Numbered from the stretch's first letter, positions 37,592 through 45,357 are shown. The stretch is 64,000 nt of DNA from VXYL01 sp965243095 (GCA_965243095.1 OZ251530.1:3100001-3164000); one strand, 5' to 3'. Notes: generated by a model from the sequence alone, not told the origin. A program made the numbers and translations.

Positions 37592-37954
37592 ATGACCATC
37601 AAAGCCGAGACGAGACGACAACTGGCGACCCTTGCGAGGCGCCCTGGGGCTCGGAAGACCAAATTCAGCCCGCGGGCGCCAACGAAGTGGCAGCCGCAGC
37701 AAGTCCGCAATCCGGAAGATCACGAAGGGGGCTTTTCGCCCTACTTCACCCAAGAGGGCGCTTGGGAGTTCATCGCCGACAAACTGGAAGCGGGCCATGC
37801 TGTTGAAGTCGTCGAGCTACGCAAGCCGCCGGGCGCTAAGGATTACGTCATGAACTTCCGTCTAGGGCCAGACGACCCGCTGCTCTACGTGAAGCTGCAA
37901 CTTGGCAGCGGCACGGTGATTGGACGGAGTTTCCACTACTCGGACCGGAGCTGA
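37592..37954 (+). CDS. Small MqsR-like protein, putative toxin of the island
   Basis: A 120-residue basic protein from the ATG at 37592. The N-terminus is rich in Arg/Lys (AETRRQLATLARRPGARKTK); the C-terminal half, FSPYFTQEGAWEFIADKLEA then VMNFRLGPDDPLLYVKLQLG and VIGRSFHYSD, recalls the end of MqsR-type RelE-fold toxins, where a YxK strand is followed by a xSFH/K strand. I know similar small proteins in front of zinc-finger/HTH genes but no experimental work on them. The resemblance is by eye and catalytic residues are not identified. It ends 2 bases before the next gene, so translation is coupled. An overlapping 85-codon frame from 37549 is considered a shadow. Confidence 0.65.
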   Translation: MTIKAETRRQLATLARRPGARKTKFSPRAPTKWQPQQVRNPEDHEGGFSPYFTQEGAWEFIADKLEAGHAVEVVELRKPPGAKDYVMNFRLGPDDPLLYVKLQLGSGTVIGRSFHYSDRS

Positions 37955-37956
37955 GG

Positions 37957-38502
37957 ATGGAATCGAGACACGGGAATCACGCCGACGTCGCGCACGTTTG
38001 CGATGAATGTGGCCACGACGTGACGACGACCTGGCACGATCACACGTTCGTGTACGGGGTTGGCGAGGCCGCGGCCGAACTCGCGGTGCGGCTGCCGGTG
38101 CGGCGATGCCACCACTGCGACTTCGACTATCTCGACGAGGAAGGCGAACGCCTCAAACACGAGGCTGTCTGCCGCCACCTTGGGGTGCTGACTCCGCAGG
38201 ACATCCTCGGCATACGCAAGGACCTCGGGCTGTCGCGTGCCGCGCTTGCCAAGCTCACTGGCATCGGCGAGGCATCATTGAGCCGCTGGGAGAGCGGCGT
38301 CAAGATCCAAACACCCGGCTACGATCGCTATCTGCGGCTACTCAACCGCGCCGGCACTGCGGCGATGCTGATGCAACTCGGCCATGTGCCATCCGCGCCA
38401 CCGCGCCACCGCTCGAAGTTCAGGGCCCTCAAGGTGACACAGCTACTCATTCAACGCGAGGCGTCCTTCAGTCTGCGTACCGGCGCACGGTTGGCCGCGT
38501 AG
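37957..38502 (+). CDS. YgiT-type zinc-finger/HTH protein, putative antitoxin and regulator
   Basis: The 181-residue protein has two CxxC pairs (VCDECGHDV at residues 15-18 and RRCHHCDFDYLDEEGE near 50), the YgiT/MqsA zinc-binding pattern. An XRE-like helix-turn-helix follows, LTPQDILGIRKDLGLSRAAL and LAKLTGIGEASLSRWESGVK, then YDRYLRLLNRAG and a basic tail. In MqsA-type systems the zinc domain binds the toxin and the HTH represses the operon. It starts 2 bases after the MqsR-like gene and ends 2 bases before the NTPase gene. Gene order toxin first, antitoxin second is the MqsRA order. Function is inferred from domains and context. Confidence 0.75.
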   Translation: MESRHGNHADVAHVCDECGHDVTTTWHDHTFVYGVGEAAAELAVRLPVRRCHHCDFDYLDEEGERLKHEAVCRHLGVLTPQDILGIRKDLGLSRAALAKLTGIGEASLSRWESGVKIQTPGYDRYLRLLNRAGTAAMLMQLGHVPSAPPRHRSKFRALKVTQLLIQREASFSLRTGARLAA

Positions 38503-38504
38503 CC

Positions 38505-40565
38505 ATGTACGTTTCGACATTCTATTCCTTCAAGGGCGGCGTTGGTCGCACGATGGCGCTGGTCAACGCGGCGGTGGAGCTCGCGCGGCGGGGGCGCAAA
38601 GTCCTCGCCGTGGACTTCGACTTGGAAGCGCCCGGGCTCGATACGTTCGAAGTCCTGCGTGCGCCTCCGGCGTCCGCCGGAATTGTGGACTTCGTGATCG
38701 ACTATCTCGCAACCGGCCAGGCGCCGGATGTCAGCCGTTTCGTGAACCCGTCGGCCGCCGTGGATGGCCTCTGGATCATGCCGTCGGGCTCGCAGCAGGG
38801 CTATGCGGCCAGCTTCGGCGAGATCGACTGGAACAACCTCTACGAACAGCACAGCGGCTACCTGCTTTTCGAAGATCTGAAAGAGCAGTGGCGCAAGACC
38901 ATCCAACCAGACTATGTGCTGATCGACTCCCGCACCGGCCACACGGACACTTGCGGCATCTGCACCCGCCAATTGCCGGATGCCGTGACGCTTCTGTTCT
39001 TCCCCAACGAACAAAACTTGCGTGGTCTAGCCAAGGTTGTTCGCGACATCCGGGCCGAGGCCGACGCCCCGCAAGGCCGACGTATCGACACGCACTTCGT
39101 GATGTCCAACGTGCCGGACTTGGATGATGAGGACGACATCCTCCGGCGGATGCTAGGGCGGTTCACCGCAGAGCTCGGCATGGAAGACGAACCGCAGGTC
39201 ATCCATCGCTACGACAGTCTTTCGCTGCTGAACCAGGTCGTCTTTACGCAGGATCGCCCCAAGAGCCGTCTCTCCAAAGAGTACGGTAGCGTAGTGGATC
39301 TGATCGTCCGAGCCAATGTCGAGGATGAAGAAGGCGCACTCCACTATATCAAGGACGCAAGAAGCAGCTTCGACCCGTCGTACGACGTAGAGCGGAAGCT
39401 GACCAAGATCGAGGAGCACCATGCCAATAACGGGGATGTACTGTTTCGCTTGGGCGAACTAGCCAGCGACGAGGGCAACTGGGCACGAGCGAGGTCGCTG
39501 CTTGATCGGGCGGTTGACTTGGGCAACCATTCAGCTCGGTGCTTGCTCGTGCGCGCCCATGTCTTGCGCCAACTCGGTGAAGACGCGGCCGCAAGTGCCG
39601 ACGCGAAGCGCGTCCTTGCGGAGCCGGACTTGCCTCCGCAAGCCGTGCGGGATGCCATCGGGCTTGCGGAACTCGATGTCCCCGAAGCCGCTGGCGAACT
39701 GCCAGCCGTTGCCACCATGGACGGCTGGCGGAAAATTTGGCTTGCCGCTCAACTCGAACGGGATGGCGAGACACGAGCTTGCGTATCGGTGCTCAGGTCT
39801 GCCTTGGGCAGATCCGGTGCAACGGGTTTGCGTGAACGCACGGTTGGTCAGTTGGCTCTCTCCCTCATTGCGATTGGCGACTTGGAAGAGGCGTGTGACC
39901 TGCTTAGTTCCGACGGTGCCGTGCCGGCATCCATGAACGTGCAAGATGCGTTCAACTATGGCATGGCCAAATGGGGCCTCACCGGCTATCCGCCGGGGGA
40001 AGCGTTCGAGAGGGTGGTGAGTTTGAACAAGGCCGATGGCGAGGAGGACAGAGGGGCCAACTACCTGCAATGCATGGCCGTTGCCAACTGGGTAGTCGGC
40101 GAAGCCGAGGAAGCCTTGGAGTTCGCGCGTCGCGCCAAGGCGGAAGCGGAAGCGACTTTGCGGCCCACATTCAGCTGCTGGTGTTACCGGACGGTAGCCA
40201 CGCAGCACTTCCTGCGGGACACAAACGACATCATGCGGTTGATTGCCGGCGAAACGGGCGTCGTGCCCGCGTTCGTCAAGCGGCGGGTGGCGGCGCGAGG
40301 CAAGTACGCGCCCCTGTTCCATCATCTCGACGCGCTTGATGCGGACCGTTGGCCAGCCACGTTCCGGGAGATCGAAACCGTCCTCGGCTCCTCTTTGCCG
40401 AACTCGGCGCGCGTCCACCGTCCGTGGTGGTCAAATCAAGCCAGCGGCGGCCCCAGCCATGCCCTAGCATGGCAGGCGGCGGGTTGGCGAACCACGGCTG
40501 TGGACTTGAAAGAGGAAACACTGTTGTTTGTGCGAAGCGAGGAAGTGGAGGAACAGCCCGCATGA
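38505..40565 (+). CDS. MinD-like KGGVGRT NTPase with helical repeats and C-terminal DUF7662-like domain
   Basis: 686 residues from the ATG at 38505. The N-terminal ~260 residues are a MinD/ParA-type ATPase: deviant Walker A YSFKGGVGRTMALVN (Lys10, with Arg15 where ParA has Lys), the VLAVDFDLEAPGLD switch (Asp37/Asp39) and Walker B PDYVLIDSRTG (Asp141). Residues ~290-590 look like TPR-type helical pairs (DVLFRLGELASDEGNWARAR, ANWVVGEAEEALEFARRAKA). The last ~90 residues, RGKYAPLFHHLDALDADRWP, TFREIETVLGSSLPNSARVH, RPWWSNQ and ALAWQAAGWRTTAVDL, match a domain I believe is DUF7662, often fused to restriction or toxin proteins. The final VEEQPA comes from the right direct repeat and the stop overlaps the eno ATG. 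A role as effector or regulator of the island is inference. Confidence 0.8.
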   Translation: MYVSTFYSFKGGVGRTMALVNAAVELARRGRKVLAVDFDLEAPGLDTFEVLRAPPASAGIVDFVIDYLATGQAPDVSRFVNPSAAVDGLWIMPSGSQQGYAASFGEIDWNNLYEQHSGYLLFEDLKEQWRKTIQPDYVLIDSRTGHTDTCGICTRQLPDAVTLLFFPNEQNLRGLAKVVRDIRAEADAPQGRRIDTHFVMSNVPDLDDEDDILRRMLGRFTAELGMEDEPQVIHRYDSLSLLNQVVFTQDRPKSRLSKEYGSVVDLIVRANVEDEEGALHYIKDARSSFDPSYDVERKLTKIEEHHANNGDVLFRLGELASDEGNWARARSLLDRAVDLGNHSARCLLVRAHVLRQLGEDAAASADAKRVLAEPDLPPQAVRDAIGLAELDVPEAAGELPAVATMDGWRKIWLAAQLERDGETRACVSVLRSALGRSGATGLRERTVGQLALSLIAIGDLEEACDLLSSDGAVPASMNVQDAFNYGMAKWGLTGYPPGEAFERVVSLNKADGEEDRGANYLQCMAVANWVVGEAEEALEFARRAKAEAEATLRPTFSCWCYRTVATQHFLRDTNDIMRLIAGETGVVPAFVKRRVAARGKYAPLFHHLDALDADRWPATFREIETVLGSSLPNSARVHRPWWSNQASGGPSHALAWQAAGWRTTAVDLKEETLLFVRSEEVEEQPA

Positions 40566-40569
40566 CCAA
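40545..40569 (+). repeat. 25-bp direct repeat bounding the kdsA/eno island, right copy
   Basis: Identical to 37417-37441. It supplies the last six codons and stop of the island NTPase and the start codon and first codons of eno (ATG at 40562). Confidence 0.95.
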
Positions 40570-41845
40570 GATTCAAGCGGTGCGGGCCCGCGAAGCGCTG
40601 GATTCCCGCGGCAACCCCACGGTGGAAGCGGACGTGCTGCTTGCTAGCGGCGAGGTGGGTTCGGCGCTGGCACCGTCGGGCGCGTCCACCGGCTCCCGCG
40701 AAGCCTTGGAACGACGCGACGGCGACGCCCGCTATCGCGGCCGCGGCGTGGGCCAAGCGGTGCAAGCGGTGCAGGACGAAATCGCCCCCCGGCTGCGCGG
40801 CTTGGACGCTGGCGATCAAAGCGCCGTGGATGCGGCGCTGCTGGCGCTGGACGGCACCCCGAACAAAGGCCGCCTCGGCGCCAACGCCACGCTGGCGGTT
40901 TCCCTGGCGTGCGCGAAGGCGGCGGCGAAGGCCAAAGGCGAACCGCTGTTTCGGCATCTGTTTGCCAGCTACGGCGGCGACGCGCGGATGCGCCTGCCGG
41001 TGCCGATGCTGAACATCGTCAACGGCGGCGCCCACGCCGACAACAGCTTGGACATACAGGAGTTCATGGTGCTGCCGGTGCGCCCGGGCTCGTTCGCCGA
41101 AGCGCTGCGCGCCGCCGTTGAGGTCTATCACGCTTTGAAGGAGGTGTTGGCCGAGGGCGGCTTGGCCACTACCGTGGGCGACGAAGGCGGCTTTGCGCCG
41201 AATTTCCGCTCCAACGCCGAAGCGCTCGGAGCGGTGTCCAAGGCAGTGGGGAAGGCCGGCTACGCCTTGGGCGAAGACATGTTGCTCGCCTTGGACTGCG
41301 CGGCGAACGAACTGCGGCAGGGCGACGGCTACCGGCTTGCCAGCGAGGGCAAGACCTTCACCAGCGAGGCGTTCTGCGGCTACTTGGAAGAGCTGGTGGA
41401 TGCATACCCCATCGCGTCCGTGGAGGACGGCTTGGCCGAAGACGACTGGCAAGGCTGGCGGGTGCTTACGGAGCGCTTGGGCGCCCGCGCGCAACTCGTC
41501 GGCGACGACATCTTCGTCACCAACCCGGAACTGCTGGCGCGGGGCATCCGCGAGGGCGTGGGCAACGCCATCTTGATCAAGCCGAACCAGATCGGCACGC
41601 TGACCGAGACTTTCCAAGCGATACGGATGGCGTCGGAGGCCGGCTACCGCACGGTGATCTCCCACCGATCCGGCGAAACCGAGGACACCACCATCGCGGA
41701 TCTGGCCGTGGCGACCGGCGCCGGGCAGATCAAAACCGGCGCGTGCTGTCGCTCCGAAAGAGTGGCAAAATACAACCGGCTGCTGCGCATCGAGGAAACC
41801 CTCGGCGCGGCCGCCGAATACCGTGGACGGGAGGAGTTCGCGTGA
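40562..41845 (+). CDS. eno: Enolase
   Basis: Enolase interconverts 2-phosphoglycerate and phosphoenolpyruvate and is also a degradosome component in many proteobacteria. The 427-residue protein starts MTKIQAVRAREALDSRGNPT, with GASTGSREALERRDGD, the metal ligands in SVEDGLAEDDWQGW and LVGDDIFVTN, the catalytic lysine in LIKPNQIGTLTET and the signature SHRSGETEDTTIADLAVATG. Its ATG overlaps the stop of the island NTPase. It originally followed kdsA directly, so expression now depends on read-through from pyrG-kdsA, the island promoter, or an unseen internal promoter. Confidence 0.97.
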   Translation: MTKIQAVRAREALDSRGNPTVEADVLLASGEVGSALAPSGASTGSREALERRDGDARYRGRGVGQAVQAVQDEIAPRLRGLDAGDQSAVDAALLALDGTPNKGRLGANATLAVSLACAKAAAKAKGEPLFRHLFASYGGDARMRLPVPMLNIVNGGAHADNSLDIQEFMVLPVRPGSFAEALRAAVEVYHALKEVLAEGGLATTVGDEGGFAPNFRSNAEALGAVSKAVGKAGYALGEDMLLALDCAANELRQGDGYRLASEGKTFTSEAFCGYLEELVDAYPIASVEDGLAEDDWQGWRVLTERLGARAQLVGDDIFVTNPELLARGIREGVGNAILIKPNQIGTLTETFQAIRMASEAGYRTVISHRSGETEDTTIADLAVATGAGQIKTGACCRSERVAKYNRLLRIEETLGAAAEYRGREEFA

Positions 41846-41903
41846 AACGCCAAAGGGAGTTGGCACCTTGCTCGTTGAAGGAACTGCCGCGAGGCAGGCA
41901 CCG

Positions 41904-42194
41904 ATGAAGGGCGTCAAGTTTTTCGCCGCGCTGGGCGTCGTGCTGCTCGCGCTTACGCTCTACGCTTTCTGGTTCGGCGAATCCGGCTACTTCGCGGCGC
42001 GGGATTTGGCGCGGCAGGTGGCGGAGCAGGAACAACGCGCGGCGGCTCTGGCGGAGCGCAACCGCGCCTTGGCCGTGGAAGTGACGGCGTTGAAGGAAGG
42101 TCTGGACGCCGTGGAAGCGCGCGCCCGCACCGACCTCGGCATGGTGGCGGAAGGCGAGACCTTCTATCTGGTGATGGAGGGCCCCCGCCCGTGA
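41904..42194 (+). CDS. ftsB: Cell-division protein FtsB
   Basis: FtsB forms with FtsL and FtsQ the bridge that activates septal peptidoglycan synthesis. The ATG at 41904 gives a 96-residue bitopic protein: short cytoplasmic start MKGVK, one membrane helix FFAALGVVLLALTLYAFWF, then a coiled coil (RQVAEQEQRAAALAERNRAL, VTALKEGLDAVEARARTDLG) and the FtsB-type end MVAEGETFYLVME. Its place directly after eno is the conserved gammaproteobacterial order. The usual next genes ispD and ispF are absent; pcm follows with a 4-base overlap. Confidence 0.92.
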   Translation: MKGVKFFAALGVVLLALTLYAFWFGESGYFAARDLARQVAEQEQRAAALAERNRALAVEVTALKEGLDAVEARARTDLGMVAEGETFYLVMEGPRP

Positions 42195-42859
42195 CCGCCC
42201 TGAACGTGCGCGGCATCGGCATGACGTCGCAGCGCACACGCAACCGCCTGGTGCAGCGCCTGCGCGACAAGGGCGTGGCCGACGAGCGCGTGCTCGACGC
42301 CATCGCCACGGTTCCGCGCCACCTCTTCCTCGACGAAGCGCTCGCCTCGCGCGCCTACGAGGACAACGCCCTGCCCATCGGCCACGGCCAAACCATCTCC
42401 CAGCCGTACATGGTGGCCACGATGACCGCGGCGATTCTAGAGGCGATGGCAAGCGGCGGGCGGGTGTTGGAGATCGGAACCGGCTCCGGCTATCAAACCG
42501 CGGTGCTTGCCGCGCTGGTGGATCGGGTCTATTCCGTGGAGCGCATCGGCGTGCTGCTGGAACGGGCGCGGCGGCGGTTGCGTTCGCTCTCGGTGCGCAA
42601 CGTGCGTTTCAAGCACGCCGACGGCAACTACGGCTGGCCTACCGAAGCACCTTTCGACGCCGCCATCGTGACCGCTTGCGCCACGCATGTGCCCGACGCG
42701 CTGGCGGATCAACTGGCCGACGGCGCGCCGTTGGTGATTCCGGTCGGCAACGGCGACGTGCAGGAACTCCGCCTGCTGCGGCGCAACGGCGACGGCTGGC
42801 GGCAGCAGACGTTGGACCATGTGCGCTTCGTGCCGCTGCTGAAAGGGGCGACGTCGTGA
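42191..42859 (+). CDS. pcm: Protein-L-isoaspartate O-methyltransferase Pcm
   Basis: Pcm methylates isoaspartyl residues in aged proteins as the first step of their repair. A GTG at 42191 overlaps the ftsB stop. The 222-residue protein has the substrate-site motif YEDNALPIGHGQTISQPYMV, the SAM-binding VLEIGTGSGYQTAVLAAL and VYSVERIGVLLERARRRL, then HADGNYGWPTEAPFDAAIVT and VIPVGNGDVQEL, all typical. It is followed by the DUF368 gene with another GTGA overlap. The usual upstream partner surE is missing here. Confidence 0.95.
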   Translation: MTALNVRGIGMTSQRTRNRLVQRLRDKGVADERVLDAIATVPRHLFLDEALASRAYEDNALPIGHGQTISQPYMVATMTAAILEAMASGGRVLEIGTGSGYQTAVLAALVDRVYSVERIGVLLERARRRLRSLSVRNVRFKHADGNYGWPTEAPFDAAIVTACATHVPDALADQLADGAPLVIPVGNGDVQELRLLRRNGDGWRQQTLDHVRFVPLLKGATS

Positions 42860-43758
42860 CGGCGGCGGAGGGCGGCGGGGCGGGTGGGCGCAAAGGCCCT
42901 GCCTTGCCGGGCGTTTTCGCCCGCGGCTTGGCGATGGGCGTGGCGGAAATCGTGCCGGGCGTTTCCGGCGGCACCATCGCCTTCATCACCGGCGTGTACG
43001 ACGAGCTGGTGCGCGCCTTGGGCTCTTTCGCCGCGGTGTCGCCGCGGGCGCTGCTGCAAGGCGGTTGGCGCGAACTCGCGCGCCGCCACCATCTGGCGTT
43101 TCTGGCCACGCTGGGCGCCGGCAGCACGGCGAGCTTCCTCATCGTCGCCCGCTTCTTGGAACCGTTGCTGGAGACGCACGCGGCGCACTTGTACGGCTTC
43201 TTTCTCGGCCTCATCGCCGCGTCGGTGCTGCAGGTTGGCCGCACCGCGGTGGCCGCCGCGCCGGAGCGCGGATTGCCGATTTTAGCGGTGTTCGCGCTGG
43301 TGGGCTTGAGCGCGGGCTTGGCTGTGGCGTTGTTGAGCGAACCGGCCAGCCAAGCGGACGCCGGCCTGCCGGTGTTCTTCCTCGCCGGCGCCGCGGCGGC
43401 GGTGGCGTGGATCCTGCCCGGCGTTTCCGGCGCGTTCGTGCTGCTGTTGTTCGGTCTCTACAAGCCGATGGTCGCCGCGGTGAACGCCGGCAACCTGCCG
43501 CTGTTGGTCGTTTTTGGTGCCGGGCTGGGCCTTGGCGTGGTTTCTTTCAGCCGGTTGCTGGCTTGGCTGCTGCGGCGCGTTCGTGCTTCGCTTTTGGCGT
43601 TGCTCACCGGCCTCATGGCGGGTTCCCTGCTGTTGCTTTGGCGCCGAACGGAAGTGCAAGGTTGGTCGCACCCGGACCTGCCGTGGGCCCTGTGCGCGGC
43701 CGGCGTTGGCGCCGTGCTGGTGGCGGGGTTGAGTTGGCTGGCGTCGCGGAGAGCTTGA
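42856..43758 (+). CDS. DUF368 membrane protein (PopT-type polyprenyl-phosphate translocase family)
   Basis: The 300-residue protein (GTG start overlapping pcm) has about eight to ten membrane helices and two copies of the DUF368 signature: residues near 30, GLAMGVAEIVPGVSGGTIAF, and near 180, AAAVAWILPGVSGAFVLLLF. The internal two-fold repeat is family-typical. DUF368 members (PopT) have been implicated in recycling undecaprenyl phosphate across the membrane for cell-wall synthesis. Placement between pcm and the cell-wall gene nlpD agrees with an envelope role; transport of this substrate by this protein is inference. Confidence 0.88.
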   Translation: MTAAEGGGAGGRKGPALPGVFARGLAMGVAEIVPGVSGGTIAFITGVYDELVRALGSFAAVSPRALLQGGWRELARRHHLAFLATLGAGSTASFLIVARFLEPLLETHAAHLYGFFLGLIAASVLQVGRTAVAAAPERGLPILAVFALVGLSAGLAVALLSEPASQADAGLPVFFLAGAAAAVAWILPGVSGAFVLLLFGLYKPMVAAVNAGNLPLLVVFGAGLGLGVVSFSRLLAWLLRRVRASLLALLTGLMAGSLLLLWRRTEVQGWSHPDLPWALCAAGVGAVLVAGLSWLASRRA

Positions 43759-43777
43759 GTAAGGGGAGGGGTGACGA

Positions 43778-44764
43778 ATGCGCCATGTTTTGCAAACGGT
43801 CTTGAGCGGCGTTGCCGCCGTCGTCGCGGCTGTGTGGCTGACCGGCTGCGTCTCGCAGGCCAAAGCGCCGGTGGTCGATCACTCTGTGACACATGGCGCC
43901 GCGCAAGCGTCAACGCCGCCAAGCGCCTACGTCGTGCGGCCCAAGGACACACTGTACTCCATCGCCTTTCGCCACGAGATGGACTACCGCGCCTTGGCGG
44001 CGGCGAACGGCATCGAACCCCCGTACCTCATCAGACCCGGCCAACGCATCCGCCTCGCCGAGGCGACGCCGCCGCCCAAAGCCACGCCGCCTCCCGCGCC
44101 CGCAAGGCGTGCGGAGCGCACGGCACCCCGCGCCACCCCGGTGCAGATTTCCCCCGCGGCCCCGTCCGTGCAACCAAAGCCGCCCGCGCCAGCGGTGACG
44201 TCGCGCGAGCCGCCCAGCGCACCCAAACCCGCGACGCCGCCACCGCGGCCCTCTGCGCCGGAACAACCCGCGGCCGCACCACCCACAAAGCCAACGCCGC
44301 CCAAGCCAAGCCCCGCCAAACCAACGCCGGCCAAGCCATCGCCACCACCGCCTCCGCCCACCCGCGCAAAGCCACCCGCCGCGCCGAAACCGCCCGCGGC
44401 CGCGAAATCCGGCTGGCAGCGACCGGTGACGACGAAGCCGGTGCGCCGCTTCGGCTCAGGCTCCAAGGGCTTCGACTACGAACTGCCGCCCGCCACGCGC
44501 ATCCGCGCCGCAACGGCCGGCGTGGTGGTATACGCCGGTCCGGGCATCGGCGGCTTCCGCCACTTGATCATCGTCAAAGCCAGCGAACGCCACTTGGTGG
44601 CCTACGGCGTCAACGTCCAACCCCTCCTCAGCGAAGGCGATCAAGTGTCCGCTGGCGCCGCCGTGGCCGAGGTGCAAGGCAACGGCAAGACCGCCGGCCG
44701 CTTCCACTTCGAGATCCGCGACGGCGGCAAGCCGGTGGATCCAGGCCCGCTGATCGGCGTGTGA
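43778..44764 (+). CDS. nlpD: NlpD-like murein hydrolase activator lipoprotein
   Basis: NlpD activates the amidase AmiC at the division septum. The 328-residue protein has a lipobox (AAVWLTGC), a LysM domain (YVVRPKDTLYSIAFRHEMDY, GQRIRLAEA; about residues 50-95), a ~110-residue Pro/Lys/Ala-rich linker of PPKPSPAKPTPAKPS type, and a C-terminal LytM/M23 domain (GSGSKGFDYELPPATRIRAA to RFHFEIRDGGKPVDP). The M23 zinc ligands are not intact (KGFD for HxGxD), as in NlpD/EnvC activators, so it should not be an enzyme. Its neighbour pcm is the usual one, but rpoS does not follow. Confidence 0.9.
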   Translation: MRHVLQTVLSGVAAVVAAVWLTGCVSQAKAPVVDHSVTHGAAQASTPPSAYVVRPKDTLYSIAFRHEMDYRALAAANGIEPPYLIRPGQRIRLAEATPPPKATPPPAPARRAERTAPRATPVQISPAAPSVQPKPPAPAVTSREPPSAPKPATPPPRPSAPEQPAAAPPTKPTPPKPSPAKPTPAKPSPPPPPPTRAKPPAAPKPPAAAKSGWQRPVTTKPVRRFGSGSKGFDYELPPATRIRAATAGVVVYAGPGIGGFRHLIIVKASERHLVAYGVNVQPLLSEGDQVSAGAAVAEVQGNGKTAGRFHFEIRDGGKPVDPGPLIGV

Positions 44765-44783
44765 CGTGACCCGGGCGGGTGTG

Positions 44784-45085
44784 CCGGCACAGATAGACGG
44801 TATCCAGCAAGTCGCCACTCGGCTTGCTGACAGGCGTATTGGCGATGGTGCGGAAATCTGCAATGGGCACCGGCTCGTTCGGCGGCCCGCCGCCAAAGTA
44901 GTAGCCGATGGCGGTGTGCGTGGCCTTGGCGAACGCCTCCAACTGCTTCAAGGTCGGCTTCTTTTCGCCGCTTTCCCATGCGGGCAACTGCGGGAATCGC
45001 GTGGCGAGAACCGCCGGTTCCAGCCCGGAACGGTCGAAGCCCAGTGCAGCATCGCGGGCGTGACGTCTACTCGCACCTGCGTCAT
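44784..45085 (-). pseudogene. Decayed XRE/ImmA-IrrE family gene
   Basis: The frame from the ATG at 45085 reads MTQVRVDVTPAMLHWAS, the usual start of XRE/ImmA proteins, then loses sense. From about 45045 the next frame continues the family sequence: GFDRSGLEPAVLATRFPQLP, AWESGEKKPTLKQLEAFAKA, THTAIGYYFGG, ADFRTIANTPVSKPSGDLLD and TVYLCR. Thus a one-base indel splits the helix-turn-helix. The similarity stops abruptly near 44784; the metallopeptidase (HExxH) domain that should follow is absent. ImmA/IrrE proteins regulate mobile elements or partner with DUF4411 toxins. This is a remnant, its deleted 3' part now abutting nlpD. Confidence 0.75.
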
Positions 45086-45207
45086 CGCGGAATCTCCACA
45101 GGAAGCTGACGATTTGCGTGTGGGTCATCGACAGGCTGAACGCGCCCGACGATGGTCTCGATGGCGTCCATCGCGTGGCCTTGAGACTCCAATGTGGTGC
45201 CAAGCAT
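45082..45207 (-). CDS. Small protein upstream of the decayed ImmA/XRE gene
   Basis: A 41-residue frame (MLGTTLESQGHAMDAIETIV ... ANRQLPVEIPR) with a GGGAGA ribosome site 4 bases before its ATG at 45207. Its stop overlaps the ATG of the decayed gene (ATGA), so the two were an operon. I do not recognise the protein. With its partner gone it may be functionless. Confidence 0.45.
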   Translation of the reverse strand: MLGTTLESQGHAMDAIETIVGRVQPVDDPHANRQLPVEIPR

Positions 45208-45357
45208 GGCTCTCCCTTCCATCGTGCGGCGTTTCGTCACCGGCCGGCCCTGCGGCTTGTGACGCCCGATCGCGCCGCCATTATGCCACCCGCGCCGGTA
45301 CGTCCTGCCAAGGGTCCGGCCAAGATCATCGCCTATCGCCGGCGTTATGCTGCTTGG

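Larger units (their letters stand above)
37442..40544 (+). mobile_element. Three-gene island inserted at the kdsA/eno junction
   Basis: About 3.1 kb bounded by perfect 25-bp direct repeats (37417-37441 and 40545-40569). It contains its own promoter and three tightly spaced genes: a MqsR-like small protein, a zinc-finger/HTH protein and a MinD-like NTPase. No transposase, integrase or terminal inverted repeat was found, so the mechanism is unknown: a 25-bp duplication is longer than usual transposon target duplications and suggests site-specific or homologous recombination. The gene contents are the kind found in toxin-antitoxin and conflict loci. The functional unit is inference; the boundaries are seen directly. 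Confidence 0.75.

Noticed and set aside
37549..37806. 85-codon frame starting before the MqsR-like gene
   Set aside because: It overlaps most of the better-conserved 120-residue frame in another phase and has no family resemblance; only the 37592 frame shows the RSFHYSD-type end.
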